From Panorpa germanica (taxonomy: Eukaryota > Arthropoda > Insecta > Mecoptera > Panorpidae), in NCBI GenBank assembly GCA_963678705.1, contig OY783210.1, forward strand, positions 16,927,331-16,991,330: a DNA stretch of 64,000 nucleotides, read 5' to 3'. Every line of letters begins with the position of its first letter. Within the stretch, counting starts at the first letter, position 1. The notes under the pieces are model-generated. The model was not told the origin of the DNA, ran no database searches, and saw only the letters and a program-made list of their open reading frames with translations. Below, in pieces: positions 1 through 12,349 of this stretch. A program made the translations under genes and the position numbers.

Positions 1-1494
1 AGCTACTCCTCGAATTTCTCCACATTCCTCTCCTCCTCTTCCCATTGCCTATCATGTCATTCCTTTCTGTTAGTACCTCCTCTACATGTATAATAAAACT
101 TCTAACATTTTCACTTGTAATTTTGAACAAATTATAGACCCCTATCCTTATTCCTATATCAGGCAAGACTGTTATTAAAGAATATTAGTTAGTTGGCATA
201 GGAATCGCACTAGAGGAGCCAGTCAAGTTTTAACCTATAAAACTTTCGATTAGAATCGTTTAATTTTCATCAGAACGATTTAACGATAGCCTAGAGATGC
301 TACAAATATAATAATTAGAATTATATTTACATCAAAAAAATATATAATTCTTTTATTTTATTCATGACTGGACTTCAAGGAAACAAAAAGATAAAAGAAT
401 AAAATATTTATCTAACTGATTTCTAATAAAAATAAAAATGAAAACGAGTTTTAATTTGAGTGTACTATACGCGTACTTTATAAATAAACATGTAATTAGT
501 TAATTTAAAAGCGTAATCTCTAATTGTAATTGCGCAACTGTAAATTATTATTAATTAACTGTTGTGTTGCGTTATTTGAAGTACTGTTTCCGGTAGAACA
601 ATTTTGTGTTTTATTTAAAGTATTTCATTTTTTAGAAAACAGAGATTTTTAGTTGGTACCACTTACAAAGACTATCCCTTTTTCGTTCGACAAAATGTAA
701 TTTTTTATTTAAATGTAACTATATCTCCAATTAACGATATCTCTTTGAAATAATCTCAAGCAATAAAACAAAATGCAACAGTCCAATTACACTGACATAA
801 AAATATTGATAAGGGTGAAATTGACGGGGGATGAATCATGCCACTTTATTAACCCTGTTATAACCCTAATCTTGTTATTTTATTGGTTCAATATTTCATC
901 TTATAATTATTATTTTATTTCCGTCTTTCGTTGTTTTTATCGTTTTCTATTCGTGCAACCCGCTGCTTTTACAACATAACTCGTCGGAAGATCGTTCTAT
1001 CTATCTTATTAGCTCACCAGCCCTGACTGTTTGACTAGCCTACTGTTTTCTGCCTAAAGAAGACTAACGACTAGCCGACTGTTAGTATAAATTGAATTAT
1101 ATTATAATCAATAACTATAAGAAACAATTTATCAATAACTAGATATATAGATATAGATAACAAATGTTTTTATTCGGATATAATCTTTTTATCTCTTACT
1201 GACATACCATAATCTGATGCTTTTGAAACCACCGTTTGTTTCATAGAGAAAAAAACACCCCTTCTTCTTCTTCTTTTATAGAAAACGAACATAAATCACA
1301 AGTTGACAGCAAATTAAAACAAAACAACCTCAAGAAAACTAAACTACATTATGATGACAATGATTCCCAAACTGTGGAATTAGTTTGAAGGTTTTATTTT
1401 TTAACCACAAGGTTTGAAAGCTGGAACGTCATTTTATGAGGATTTATTTTTCTTTGTAGTAGTATTTAACTTCTTTAAAATAATGCAAATAATT
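1..1494. other. AT-rich sequence with no gene
   Basis: No coding region, RNA gene or bounded element is recognised here. The only local structure is a short CTT-rich run near 1260-1275. Small open frames have AT-driven composition and no known motif. Confidence 0.6.
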
Positions 1495-1690
1495 AAGCTA
1501 AGAGGGGAATAAGAGTTTAGGATTATCAGTGGAAAGAAAATAGAGGAACTACTGAGAGGAGGCAGGAAGGAAGAAGGTAGATGACGGAGATACAGAGGAA
1601 AAAGAAGGACAAAGAAGAAAAGGGGAGAATCTTGTTGTTTAAAATTTAAGTGGAGAAGTAAAGAACAGAAAGAGCGATACGAGGAGAAGA
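1495..1690 (+). pseudogene. Degenerate LINE 3' end (C-terminal ORF2 relic)
   Basis: A purine-rich stretch on the plus strand resembles the last part of ORF2 of the LINE group better preserved at 13.6-14.5 kb. Translation gives a broken EELLRGG...TEIQR-like string that lines up with the QLLKGGSEGKRWMAEI region there. Stops and frameshifts are present, so no protein is made. This is inferred from similarity within the window. A chance GA-rich tract is the main alternative. Confidence 0.4.
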
Positions 1691-3463
1691 AGAAAGACAT
1701 GTCATTAGATTAAGTTTAACTGGAATCTATTCATACTTTTAAATTAGTTTAGAATTATTTTGGAAAGAATGTAACGCATAAGGGCATACTTAAGGGGTTA
1801 TATACAGTTATTAGGCCGAAAAAAGCGATGTTTTAAGAATTTTTCCTAAGAAGAATTTGAATTGTATTAATGTTTAAATTTGTACACACATTGTGGTAAC
1901 TTTTAACTGTATTTTAACATTTTTGTATTTGTAAAAATAATAATTTTAAAGCTGCCATAGCTGATCTCCTAGAGCTTCTCTCAAAAAAGGCATCTTACGA
2001 TGACCACGACATCTCTGGACTGGATCATCTAAAATGAAAAAACCAAACGGATTTCAGTAAAGTAATGTATAATTTAGTAATTTATCAAAGAAATAAGAAA
2101 AATAATTTGTTTTGACAAAATGGCGGCTTCTCAAAAAAAAAAATCAATTTTTGACCAAAATTTTGGAATTAAATTGTTTATAAAAAAGAAAATAATTATC
2201 GGTGAGAAAAAACCTTTGACTAATTTACTAAATAATACACTTAAGAAACTTGTGTTAAAATTTGAGACTGATCGTTTCAGTTGTTTCCGAGAAATCTTGG
2301 TCACCGACTTAAGAAACACACTTTAAAGTTTCAACTTACATAACTTCGAAAATAATCACCGGATTTACTTGAAATTTTCTGTGTGTGTAGTTAAATATAT
2401 GTACATTACGAAAATGAAATTTAAAAAACTATTTAATTTTTTAAATATTAACTGTATATAACCCTTTAAAACACATGCTTTAATGTAATAGTGCGGCACT
2501 GGCAATGCACATTTAAGAAAAAGAGTTATATAAAAATGAACTTAAATTTTAATATGTGCTTACACATTACTATAATATATCTTTTGAATATGAAATGTGC
2601 CTATTAACATCCCGCAGTTCACAGTTTGATAATTGTTGATAAAAGGACAACAAAGAGACAGTGAGAGTTAATATACAAAGACAAATACATACAGAAGCTA
2701 AAATCTCAACATACAGGCAAAGCAATAGGAATAGCAATAGCACAAACACCAGGCTCAAACAAACAACATACAAACCAAACTGAAGTTGAATTGTTTGCAA
2801 TTGTGTACACTACATGAGTAAACTTACATTATTCTTTCAATGTATATTGTTAAACGAGTAGCAAGTTGGTTACTTGAATTGTTATACATACATACATACA
2901 TACATATAGCTTATATATAGTTAGCTTATATATTTATATAAACGATTTAGCTGGCTGTTAGCTTATATCTTTAGTTGCATAACCAGGATTTGAGCTACAG
3001 AAACAAACGAAAGTGATCTGCATAATATGGACATACCTGTTTATTATGTTCAGTAGCGTAGCTAACATATTTCGCCTAGAGGTCAGTTTTATCAGTACAA
3101 CTTGAATCAAGAAGGGTTGCTGAAGGAGGAGAGGGTAGTCGTAATAATATTAGTTAACGATTAGGTTTAATTTTTATGTGTAAGAATATGAACAAAAAAA
3201 GTTTTGTCAGATTTTTCTGAATTAAAGGTAAGAAATTCTATAAAACCAATGTCCAGTGCTCCCAACTCGTAGTCCTTGTGTTCAAATGTTACCTGAATCT
3301 CTCAGATACATACCCTGGGCCCGTACTTCCGAATTTTGTGAGCAATAAAATGAAACATTTTACGAATATCTTTTAAAAAAGTATTCCAGAATTTAATTAT
3401 TAATTATTATTATAGTTCAGGAATACTCTCTTAAAAGTGATTCGTAAAATGTTTTACTCATAT
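1691..3463. other. AT-rich sequence, one small microsatellite
   Basis: No gene is seen. A (CATA)n microsatellite lies at about 2884-2907 and is followed by TATAGCTTATATA-like degenerate repeats to about 2945. The small frames at 2120-2326 and 2570-2800 carry no recognisable motif. Confidence 0.6.
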
Positions 3464-3473
3464 AAATCAGATC

Positions 3474-3711
3474 AATTTTTTTTTTTTAATATAGTTTCTC
3501 GGGCTTCCTAGGCACGTAGCCTTTTATCGCCCCTAATATATTCTACTTCTTCTTATACTTTGTATCCCGATAACAAGAATGATCTATTCATGGCTACTGC
3601 TGTTATAAATTTCGGTTTCTCAATCAAAAAGGCGGTGTTAACAGGAAGCGTCTGCGAAGTCTGTAGCACCGCCCGTTGGAGTCCATTTCTTGCCATTGCT
3701 GTATTTTTACA
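3474..3711 (-). mobile_element. Poly(A)-tailed retroposon (truncated LINE or SINE), copy 1
   Basis: A minus-oriented insertion: its plus-strand left edge is a T-tract, i.e. a poly(A) tail in element orientation. It is bounded by a 10-bp direct repeat AAATCAGATC at 3464-3473 and 3712-3721, as expected for a target-site duplication from target-primed reverse transcription. About 175 bp next to the tail are nearly identical to 20348-20524. In element orientation there is a short open stretch beginning MARNGLQRAV and ending in TAA before the tail, which hints at a LINE ORF 3' end plus UTR. The family is not recognised. Confidence 0.7.
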
Positions 3712-3721
3712 AAATCAGATC

Positions 3722-4710
3722 TATTCGATCACGACTATTGTTCGCAAGACTCAGGAATAGGGCCCCTGGTCCTCAAGTACCGGACCAAGGGCATAAGCAT
3801 CTCTAATACCTTTGTAAAAACACCTAAATAAAATTTAAATAAGTTCTCTTTAAGATTAAAGCATTTTAGAATAGCTATAAAATATGGAGATAACACCTTT
3901 GAGATTAAATTTTACGTTGTTAGAAAAGAAAAATATTACATAAACGTTACGTAAGATCCATGTTTCTGTTTTACGAGTAGTTAATTTAGTTAAAACACAA
4001 AAATGAAGACACATTAAAACTATATTTCTTTGATTAGGAAAATAATATAAGGAATTCCACTTAATTCGCTTTGCCTTAATAGCATTAATTTTTTTATATG
4101 CAGAATTCGTTGTTATTGTTTATTAACTCTATTTGAAAACCATTTCAGACCCGGGTTTTATAATTGCGTGCGCCACTGTTTATATTATATAAATATATTA
4201 GACAAATGGAAGTACGATTGCAGACGGTGATTCAATTGGAGCAAAACTAAAAAAAACTTTATTTCACGATTATATTTGTTAAAGTGGTTATTAAGACTTA
4301 AAACCAGGCTAATGAGGGGTTACCAGCATAAAAATAATTAAGAAAGTAATGATATATGTACACTGTGTGCTGTATACGGTACATGGTTTAGGTTCGTTGT
4401 TAAACTTGTAATATCTGTGTTAATAACGCAGCAATGAACGAATGGACTTTCAGTTTTGTAACTCAATACGAAAGACTTATACAATACTATTTAACCCATT
4501 GTAAAACTTCATTAACTTTGTCATAGAACAAAGTACTACTTAGAAAAAGAGCATAATGGTTATATCATAAAATAAATGCAACAAAAAATAGACGAGATAT
4601 ATCAACCGATATAAGACATGATTAGGTATCTACATAGTACACTGCCTTAATGGGACTTTATTGACGTAAATATGTAGAATATATTAAAGACATAAAGGGC
4701 TAAGAACTAC
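3722..4710. other. AT-rich sequence with no gene
   Basis: Nothing identifiable. A short GC-richer string near 4147-4175 (ACCCGGGTTTTATAATT followed by GCGTGCGCC) could be a transposon edge, but no partner repeat was found. Confidence 0.55.
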
Positions 4711-4905
4711 TACCCATTCAGCATATTATCCAAGTTTAGCTCCCTGCCACTATTACCTGTTTCCAAACCTGCAGAAATGGCTGAGCGGAAAGAGATTTGG
4801 GTCTACCAAAGAGGTCATCTCAAAAAACGCTGAAAGAAACACCTATTTTGAGTGCATTGAGAAAACCTACTATTTGGAAGGTAAAAAAACTCACTGAATT
4901 ATCAA
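4711..4905 (+). pseudogene. Mariner-like transposase C-terminal fragment, inactivated
   Basis: The plus strand translates to a string matching the end of mariner-type transposases, SLAPCHYYLFPNLQKWLSG then YFECIEKTYYLEG. Members of this family normally carry a YSPDLAPCD motif whose last Asp is the third residue of the DD34D catalytic triad. Here the SPD and PCD aspartates read as Ser and His, so the copy is catalytically dead. It is related to the better-preserved copy at 43675-43965. No terminal inverted repeat could be assigned. Confidence 0.75.
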
Positions 4906-6577
4906 GCAACTTTCCTACTTCAGAAATATATACTTAGTCAATTTTTACTGCATTGGATTTTACAGATATGAAGAATTATAATTGATAAATTTGATACAAT
5001 TTATCTCCATCCAAAAAACATGCGAACATCGCCGCCTTAGATTTTAACGACCAACATTACAAATCTATCAAACTATATTTACTTCTAAAGGACGAGATTT
5101 TCTTATCAGATTTAAATCTAAGATACCTAACTAGTCTACCTCTCCCACTACCTCTATTCGAAGCGAATGTCTCCTTCATTCCAATACTTTTACCATGTGC
5201 AACTTTACCAATACGTGAAAGCCTCCAACAAGCGACATTATTGCAGATCTATTGCTCCGATAGTAATTTTGTACATGTTCGAGTTACATATAATCTATTA
5301 TCTCAGATTTCGATTAGTTTAATTGACTTATATATTGTCACTCAGTCAATTATTGTTTCAGTTATCTTACAGTTTCATTTTTCCACTTTTACTTTTGCTC
5401 TGTGTAAATTTTTCGTTTATTATTTTGTCAATAATTCAATGCACAAAAGGAAAGGTGATAAATTTACCGATATACATACATTAACTGTTAGATAGTCTTT
5501 GAACTGATATACAAGTTATAGAGATATCAGACCTACGTTGTCCAAATCCTCAAAAACGACGTGGCCTTTCTCCAAATGATTTTATACTCATTTTGACAAC
5601 CCGGTCATTATAGAAAACAACGACTACAGAAAAACTAAATTTTCTGAAGGACCTGATAAAACCAGTAAAAAAAAGTCAGCCTTAATCTAAGGATGACAGT
5701 TGGCAATCCTGTATATTTGTATCGTATATATGTATGCAATTTAAAACCAGCATCGTCGTGAAGTTGGCAGTCGACAGTCGACAGTCACTCTAGAGAAACA
5801 GAAAACCAAGGGTAGCGCAAGCACATGCGCGTATAGCGTATAACGAATTACGAATCGCGAATAGTAATATCCTTCAGGATAAATTTTAATTTTACAGTAT
5901 ATGAACACAGACACAGTTTAATTTGTATCTAATGTGACGTATGATGTATGACGTCTAACGGTACTGACATTTTGTCTGGATGGAATAAATGAAGAATGCG
6001 AAAGACATTTCATATCTAATTCCATGTGTTTGTCATTTGTTGCCGTTGGCATGAGCTAAAGTTTCTTGTGCTTTTTATAGCTAGATCTAACAGAAAAAAC
6101 TTGGACCAGAACTGATTACAATTGTACGAGAGTCATTCAAATCATTCAAATATTATTATAGATTTATTGATGATTTATAGAAATACAAATGGAGTGTGAA
6201 TTTCGTCAAAAAAAATGTGAATTCTCCGTTAAAAAAGGAAGTTGGCTGCCATAGTATCTTTCCCCTCCTAATGTTACCTTCAGTGGATCAAAGATATGTT
6301 ATCCTAGAAACATTTTTTCGTATCGTAGTAATGTCGAATAGCCCGATTACAATTTGACTAAGATTTTTCGAAGCACGTTCTAAGCCACAGGTAGAAAATA
6401 TATTTTTGTACGTTCAGGAAACGAAATTTCGTATTTTAAAGCATAAGTCTATGGGGTAGGTTAATGTATTTTATCTTCTGAAATTTTCGCCTCCGTTTTT
6501 GATTCAAAATGCCTTTGAAACGGATACTATATCGCCTAGATATCGATGCCAATACTAGGTCGAGTTCTAGAATGTCA
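4906..6577. other. AT-rich sequence with no gene
   Basis: No gene is recognised. A CAGTCGA short tandem motif occurs at about 5768-5785. The 84-codon open frame at 5241-5495 has low-complexity hydrophobic composition, no identifiable domain and no splice context. Confidence 0.55.
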
Positions 6578-6837
6578 CCCAGTAAACATTTGGTGAAGTG
6601 CTCTATTTTGTGACGTTTCTATCACTATTTCAGTTCAATTATAGTTCGCAACAACTTTATCTTCATTTGTATTCCGACAGGTGGAGTGGTTTTGTCACTG
6701 TAGCCGATAAAACAGACATTTCATATGAAGAATTGTGAGAAACTGAACTATAAATGAACTCTTTCATGACAAAAAAATCATACGCATTTCCAATATGATG
6801 TCAAAGTGTCTGAAAATGCTCCAAAATGTTTACTGGG
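6578..6837 (-). mobile_element. MITE family A, copy 1
   Basis: Terminal inverted repeats of about 14 bp, CCCAGTAAACATTT at the left and its complement ending ACTGGG at the right, enclose 260 bp. The same element occurs in the opposite orientation at 15168-15420 and 30475-30743, and the three copies align along their whole length. No transposase is encoded, so this is a non-autonomous DNA element. No convincing target-site duplication is visible, so the superfamily is unassigned. Confidence 0.8.
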
Positions 6838-7565
6838 CGTATTCGAATGCAATTTTAAATATTGCTAATAAAGGGACTTTAATGCTCCAACGTTGACCCG
6901 CCACTAAATCCGGGTTATAACTATGGTTCTTCTTACGCAATTGACGCAAAATGGTGTCTATCGAAACATCATGTAATTATTTAGACATTAAAGACAAAGT
7001 AAACTGCTGAATTTTCCGAAAAAATAGTTTCTAAGTTTTTTCTGTGACACTAAGAAATAAATATATACATTAACATGATTGGCATGCATTATTGTCAAGT
7101 GTCAAGTGTTTTTATACGTTCCATGTGTTCGTTCCTACATTCGCATATAGTACAAACATGTTCGTAACGTAAATAAGTGATGTACGAGTACGAGTACATG
7201 TTCACTTGTCACAACTGCAAGTGATATGTTATTATTTCGTATGACTGGTTTTCATATTTTTATACATAAATATAATCAAGACAACATGTGTATAACTTAT
7301 ATCATAGATATTTGAATATACAACTAAAATAGCATTTCATATTATATTGCAAGATGTAACTTTTATTATTTATATTTTAGATTTATGAAAAGTAAAACTT
7401 ACTGTTATATTTATTACTGGATAACAAACACAGTTTGTTTCCTGTCAATTCAAGAACTCACATAATGAATCGAAATATTTTCTGGATTCACTAGAAAACT
7501 TATTTCACGTTGTGATTGATGTTGTGTCTTTCTTTTAGGTCTTTATATTTTGCGTTAATTGTTAT
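6838..7565. other. AT-rich sequence with no gene
   Basis: Nothing recognisable apart from a short CCACTAAATCCGGG string near 6902-6915 that resembles the edge of the hAT-like element at 22.2 kb. Confidence 0.5.
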
Positions 7566-7573
7566 ATAATAAT

Positions 7574-8001
7574 CAGAGGCGGCCTTAGGGGGTGGCAAGT
7601 AGTGCAACCACCCGAGGCCTCGCGCAACAACCCAAGTAGAAAAATTTATTACTATATATGTATTTGAATCTCGCGTCTCGCTCTTTAGAAATTCCACTGG
7701 AATCACTGCGTATATCTTTTAAAGCATTCATGTACCTTAGCTTATCATCATTAATATTTGTCATCTTTGTTTTTGTTAACTTTTATAAAACTTCCAGTAT
7801 AAAATTTTATTTCTCGTCAATTATCATCAAACACACTTACTTACAATTTACATAAATTATACAAAGAACAAGTGCCTCAAAAAGATCTACCGCCCCGGGG
7901 CCTCGCAAAGATCTGCCACCTCGGGGCCTCGCAAAGATCTGTTGCCCGAGTCTCGCAAAGATCTGTTGCCCGGAGCCTCACAATGGTTAAGGCCGCCCCT
8001 G
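7574..8001. mobile_element. hAT-type non-autonomous element (MITE)
   Basis: The element begins CAGAGGCGGCCTTAG and ends with the complement of CAGGGGCGGCCTTAA, giving imperfect terminal inverted repeats of about 15 bp. It is flanked by a perfect 8-bp duplication ATAATAAT at 7566-7573 and 8002-8009. An 8-bp duplication fitting nTnnnnAn and CAG-starting ends are typical of the hAT superfamily. It is 428 bp with no transposase, so it must have been moved in trans. The ends are much richer in GC than the surroundings, and the right third holds a tandem repeat (next entry). Confidence 0.9.
7865..7985. repeat. Tandem repeat inside the hAT-type element
   Basis: About four units of roughly 26 bp built on GCCTCGCAAAGATCTG with variable GCC-rich spacers. 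Units differ by a few substitutions. The GC content contrasts sharply with flanking DNA. It is probably an internal minisatellite that expanded within the element. Confidence 0.8.
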
Positions 8002-8009
8002 ATAATAAT

Positions 8010-9095
8010 TGTGGGTTTTGTAGATTTGTTTATCATTTAGTGAGTTAATACTTTGCCTTGTTAATGCTATGAATAAAGTAATTCCATCTCCAGAAATCGA
8101 ACAAGGAAGTAAACATAACTAAGTGTTAGAGGTGACGACCTAACTACCTTGGTCACATAGAGGACAAAATGATATTGTGTCATTCTATAAAATATATTAC
8201 ATTATATTTACAAACAGTTATAAATATTACATAAATATTACGTATATAACAAGAGGAATCATTTTAAGTTGCGCACTATTTTTGAACTGTCAATATACAA
8301 CCGTCATTGCGATGACATTTGACATGCTGTGTTCTATTACTAACCTCATAGCTTGTACTTTAAATTACAATAAAAATATCACCACTTTTCATGAAAATAT
8401 TGCTTTTTCCTGTTGATTTAAAATGACACCTCTTGTTGAAAAACTTCTTAGGAAATATTTGCATATTTTTTCTTTTAATTTTAATTTAAAAATATGCATG
8501 TCTTCCTGCACTAGTTATTATTCAACGATCATCAATTGAAATTAAATTTTTAGCATGGAATACTAATTACTATTATTAAGAATTTTCTTTTTAATCATTC
8601 AAAATCCATAGTTTATTATTCGATATGCTCAACAGTAAATTTATGATTTTATGTTAACAAACACACCAGGTCTGCAATCATTTATAATTTAATATTTTTC
8701 CCGGAAGATAGAAACGGGAAACTGGAAGATGGAAGTTACACCACGAATACGTAATCAACGCTACGTTTAGAATATTTTATTGAAAGAATATACGTATTAT
8801 ATATTTTACAAATACATCTAACACTTTAACAAGCGTTTGATTATTTATAAAATATTCCAACATCATCATCACCATCAAACTTCAAATGTTTTGCTACTTT
8901 AAATGTTAAACATTATTTGTCTACGGATTAGTATAGTCTTAGACCTGAGAACATATTTAAATGACTGTGTGTACGTCACTTAATTAGCATTATATTCCCT
9001 GTAAACCATATTATGTCAAATAGTATTCTTAGTGTCTTCAATTAACAACAATTCCTAGAGAATGTATATTCCTCTTAACACAATACTATATGCAA
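8010..9095. other. AT-rich sequence with no gene
   Basis: No gene or repeat boundary is recognised. The 79-codon frame at 8177-8416 has no motif and is considered a chance frame. Confidence 0.55.
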
Positions 9096-9180
9096 TATGC
9101 ACTTTGTGCGCGCAGGTCTATATATACGCATATTTAACGTTCATTTGCCGATGTGCTTGAGAGTACCACCAGCAATGTTC
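9096..9180 (-). repeat. Helitron-related internal fragment
   Basis: About 50 bp (CATATTTAACGTTCATTTG, then a CGATGTG...ACCACC block) match 21652-21700, which lies inside the Helitron-like sequence whose 3' end is at 21532. No ends are visible here. Orientation is taken from that copy. Confidence 0.45.
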
Positions 9181-9339
9181 AGTTGTATAATCATTAAATA
9201 AATATAAAAGACATTAAAAACCTTTAATGATTATATTAATGTAATATGTAACATTATATAATCTTGTATAAAAAGTTTTACTTAGGTTTTTAAATTTAAT
9301 TTATTTAACTTCGGCTTATTCCCAATGCTGATTCTTATC

Positions 9340-9410
9340 ACAGAATACAGTACTTGCCTGGGGATCGAACCCGAAGACATAACAGTCTGACATCAAGCAA
9401 GAACACTGTC
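9340..9410 (-). repeat. tRNA-like / SINE-head patch
   Basis: On the minus strand the sequence contains a near-perfect B-box, GGGTTCGATCCCC (9361-9373 on the plus strand). No cloverleaf can be completed, so it is not a working tRNA gene. It is most simply a relic of a tRNA-derived SINE or a tRNA pseudogene. Confidence 0.45.
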
Positions 9411-9920
9411 TGTTATAAAAAGAAAAGAAAAGTTGTAATGCTTTTTAAGCCGCTTTAATTATAGATATGATCCAGCAGTGTGTTATTAATTATTAATTTA
9501 TCCTTCAAATTATTCAATATGCAAAAATACCGGTATGCATATTGTATATCCTAAATGGAGAGCATATTGAAACAAAATTAATAATAGTGAAAGTTGTTGA
9601 CTTATTAAAAATGGTCGTTCTTTTTTTATATGCATAAATGAAACCCTAATTTTGTAACAACTGTTCATGGGTATTGTATTTATATACTCACAACTCAAAA
9701 CTGCTTAATAGTTAATTTTTGGTTTTCTATTTTTTAATCAAAATTATCCTAAGTACCTTTCCCTGAAAATACTAATACTAGATGGAATTTCTGATTTTTC
9801 AAAACGGTTATTACATGAAAGTTATACTAAGTTATAATTGCTTTAATTTTATATATGTATACGTATGTGAGATTGAAAAATGAACATAAAAAATGACCAA
9901 ATACAAAAAGCGTTCTCATT

Positions 9921-9922
<2 letters not shown>

Positions 9923-9980
<58 letters not shown>
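9923..9980. repeat. (AT)n microsatellite
   Basis: An uninterrupted AT dinucleotide array of about 58 bp. No function is implied. Confidence 0.97.
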
Positions 9981-9984
<4 letters not shown>

Positions 9985-11610
9985 CAATAGGGGAAGGTCA
10001 GCGACTAATATCTGAGAACCAACCCTTAATTAAAATCGATAATTAAATAAAGAAGGGAAATAGAACTGTCATGAAAAGGGGTTAACAATACGTAATACTT
10101 TTAAGGGTACAATTTAATTCGTGGCGAACGTAATGTAATTTCAATTAATTTTTTTTTTATTTTTAATTTAATAAGAAATAATTGTCATTAATAGTAGACC
10201 CTGTGCTAAATGGATTTCGGGTTAAAACAGAACGAATACATTTATTTTTTAATTTATTATTAATGGATCATTGATTTTGTACATTTTTTGTTTAATTTAT
10301 TTTTTTTGTATATCAGTAACAATGACATAAAATAATAATAAACAAATTTAGAAAATCGATCCACTAGTTTGTTAGCATTGAATAATTCGGCACTGGAATC
10401 AATGATAATAATGTGTGGTATCCTTTCATAGCAAATGCAATTGGCTAAGGTTCTTTTTAATCAAACAAAATACAGTTTGGTATGTTTATTTTTTTGTTTT
10501 ACGGAATCTTTAGAATATAAACTTAGAATTATGAATTTAGAATGTAAAATTTTTCATATGAAATTTCGATTTTTTGTAATAGCAGTTTCATAAATCTTTT
10601 AAAGCCTGAGCTGCACTTCTTAAAAATCTTGATTATATCTAGTATTAGTCTTAAGCACTTGGTCGATCGTATTTTCGAATTTTAATCGTTTTTTACTGTA
10701 TCATTAATTGAATTCTAGCAGCCTTAGCCACAACGTTTGCAAATAAATACCTGTAATAACTAAACTAATTGAAATTTTCACATAATACCTCAGGTTAAAT
10801 ATTCGAAAGTTGTGATATAGTTTATTATTCAAATGAAGCCCGGTAACAAACAATACAACCTGTATGACCACTTGTTATGTTATGAGTATGCTATACGTAT
10901 TTATATAAATACAATTTATAATATCATTTGTCATCTTAATTGTTGTTTTAGTTAAATGTGAAAGTAGTCTAGAATGACTTGTACAATTGTTCAAAATGTT
11001 ATCATCGGTTTTTAAAACTACTCGTACTATACTAACCAAATATAATTAACTTGTATAACATAACGTAACGTAACTAGAATTAAAATTACGTAACATTTGG
11101 TATTAAAATAACACCGTTTATTGTAGTCCAGTAAATACTAGTAAATCTACAGTATCTGTAAGAAGTAAATTAGTGAGTTAAGATAAACTAAAATCAGGAA
11201 CTAGAATACGTTATTATTTGTTATCGTATTTGATAACTTTTCTAAAAATTGACAAGTGTTATTCGGACTAGATATTTTTTTCCATTATCAATAATGATTT
11301 ATCATATTACAAAAGTAGTGACACTAAAACCACTGTAATTAGTGAACTAATAGTCGTAATATCATGAAATTTTAACACATATCGTTTGAAGGATAGCTGT
11401 ATTTAAAATTAATATAGATTTGTGAATAGTGGCATGTCATCCTACGAACTTATTGAATGATATGTTGGTGCTATTTCTCAATTAATGAACCACGAATCTT
11501 GTCACTTGTGATAAATAAATTTAATAGTAGCTGATGTAGAATTTATTGTTCAATATAGGTCATCAAACACAAATGTTGAGAATAAGAATCTGTCTATCTT
11601 CTTCAGTGTG
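9985..11610. other. AT-rich sequence with no gene
   Basis: No coding region, RNA or bounded element recognised. Confidence 0.6.
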
Positions 11611-11613
11611 TAT

Positions 11614-11680
11614 GTATGGCGCGAACCCAGATCTTTAACTTGGTACGTTAGTACTTTGACATTGAGCTTTCCCTTGGTAG
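11614..11680 (-). repeat. tRNA-like / SINE-head patch
   Basis: Minus strand: an A-box-like AAGCTCAATGTCAAAG followed about 35 bp later by a B-box-like GGGTTCGCGCC. The spacing suits an internal RNA polymerase III promoter, but flanking stems do not pair. It is probably a decayed tRNA-derived SINE head. Confidence 0.4.
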
Positions 11681-11886
11681 ATCAAATATAGGTGATGTAA
11701 TTGTATAGATTTCTTAAAACGCCTCACTGCTGTAAGAATATTCTACAATTTGTTACAAATTTCACACGTTTTATTTGTATTAAAAAAGCTACAATTTACT
11801 GAACTATTATCCAAATTATAGATAACGATATTACGTATAAATATCATTATTAATAATTGACATTTCATTATATCAAGCACTGTTAC

Positions 11887-11889
<3 letters not shown>

Positions 11890-11942
<53 letters not shown>
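11890..11942. repeat. (TA)n microsatellite, left half of an interrupted array
   Basis: A pure TA array directly abutting the Helitron 5' end. The same dinucleotide resumes at 12278 right after the Helitron 3' end, so the two arrays were probably one before insertion. Confidence 0.95.
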
Positions 11943-11945
<3 letters not shown>

Positions 11946-12276
11946 TCTTAATATATATAAATTACGTGTCACGTTGTTCGTCCTACTTAACCGATTTTAA
12001 TCAAATTTGTACACCGTGTGCAGTTTGATCCAACTTGAAAGATAGGATAGCTTACATCTCAATTTATGATTGCAATATTATCTTATTACAAATTATTTGT
12101 CTATTAATTATCTGTTAGCTCCAAACGATGACATCTGGCGACGATGATGGCGACATCTGTTGACTAGATTGAGTAAATATTCTGTTGACTAGATTGAGTA
12201 AATATTCAATAGATGGCGCTATGTAATGTAATATGACAAAAACGTTAGACACAGCAACGCGTGGCCGGGACAGCTA

Positions 12277-12277
<1 letters not shown>
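11943..12277 (+). mobile_element. Short non-autonomous Helitron
   Basis: The 335-bp element starts with TC and ends with GC-rich CGCGTGGCCGGGACAG followed by CTAG. It sits precisely between an A (11942) and a T (12278), the A/T target site preferred by Helitrons, with no target duplication. Helitrons transpose by rolling-circle replication and end in CTRR behind a short GC-rich palindrome; the palindrome here is weak. There is no Rep/helicase coding, so it is non-autonomous. It lies inside an (AT)n array and contains a 25-bp tandem duplication. Confidence 0.8.
12156..12205. repeat. 25-bp perfect tandem duplication in the Helitron
   Basis: Two identical adjacent copies of a 25-bp unit beginning TCTGTTGACTAGATTGAG. 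Perfect identity suggests a recent duplication relative to the element. Confidence 0.95.

Positions 12278-12345
<68 letters not shown>
12278..12345. repeat. (AT)n microsatellite, right half of an interrupted array
   Basis: A pure AT array that begins at the base after the Helitron CTAG terminus. An open frame reading Ile-Tyr repeats crosses it and is meaningless. Confidence 0.95.

Positions 12346-12349
<4 letters not shown>

Noticed and set aside
9340..9410. A functional tRNA gene
   Set aside because: The B-box is good, but no complementary acceptor, D or anticodon stems can be formed.
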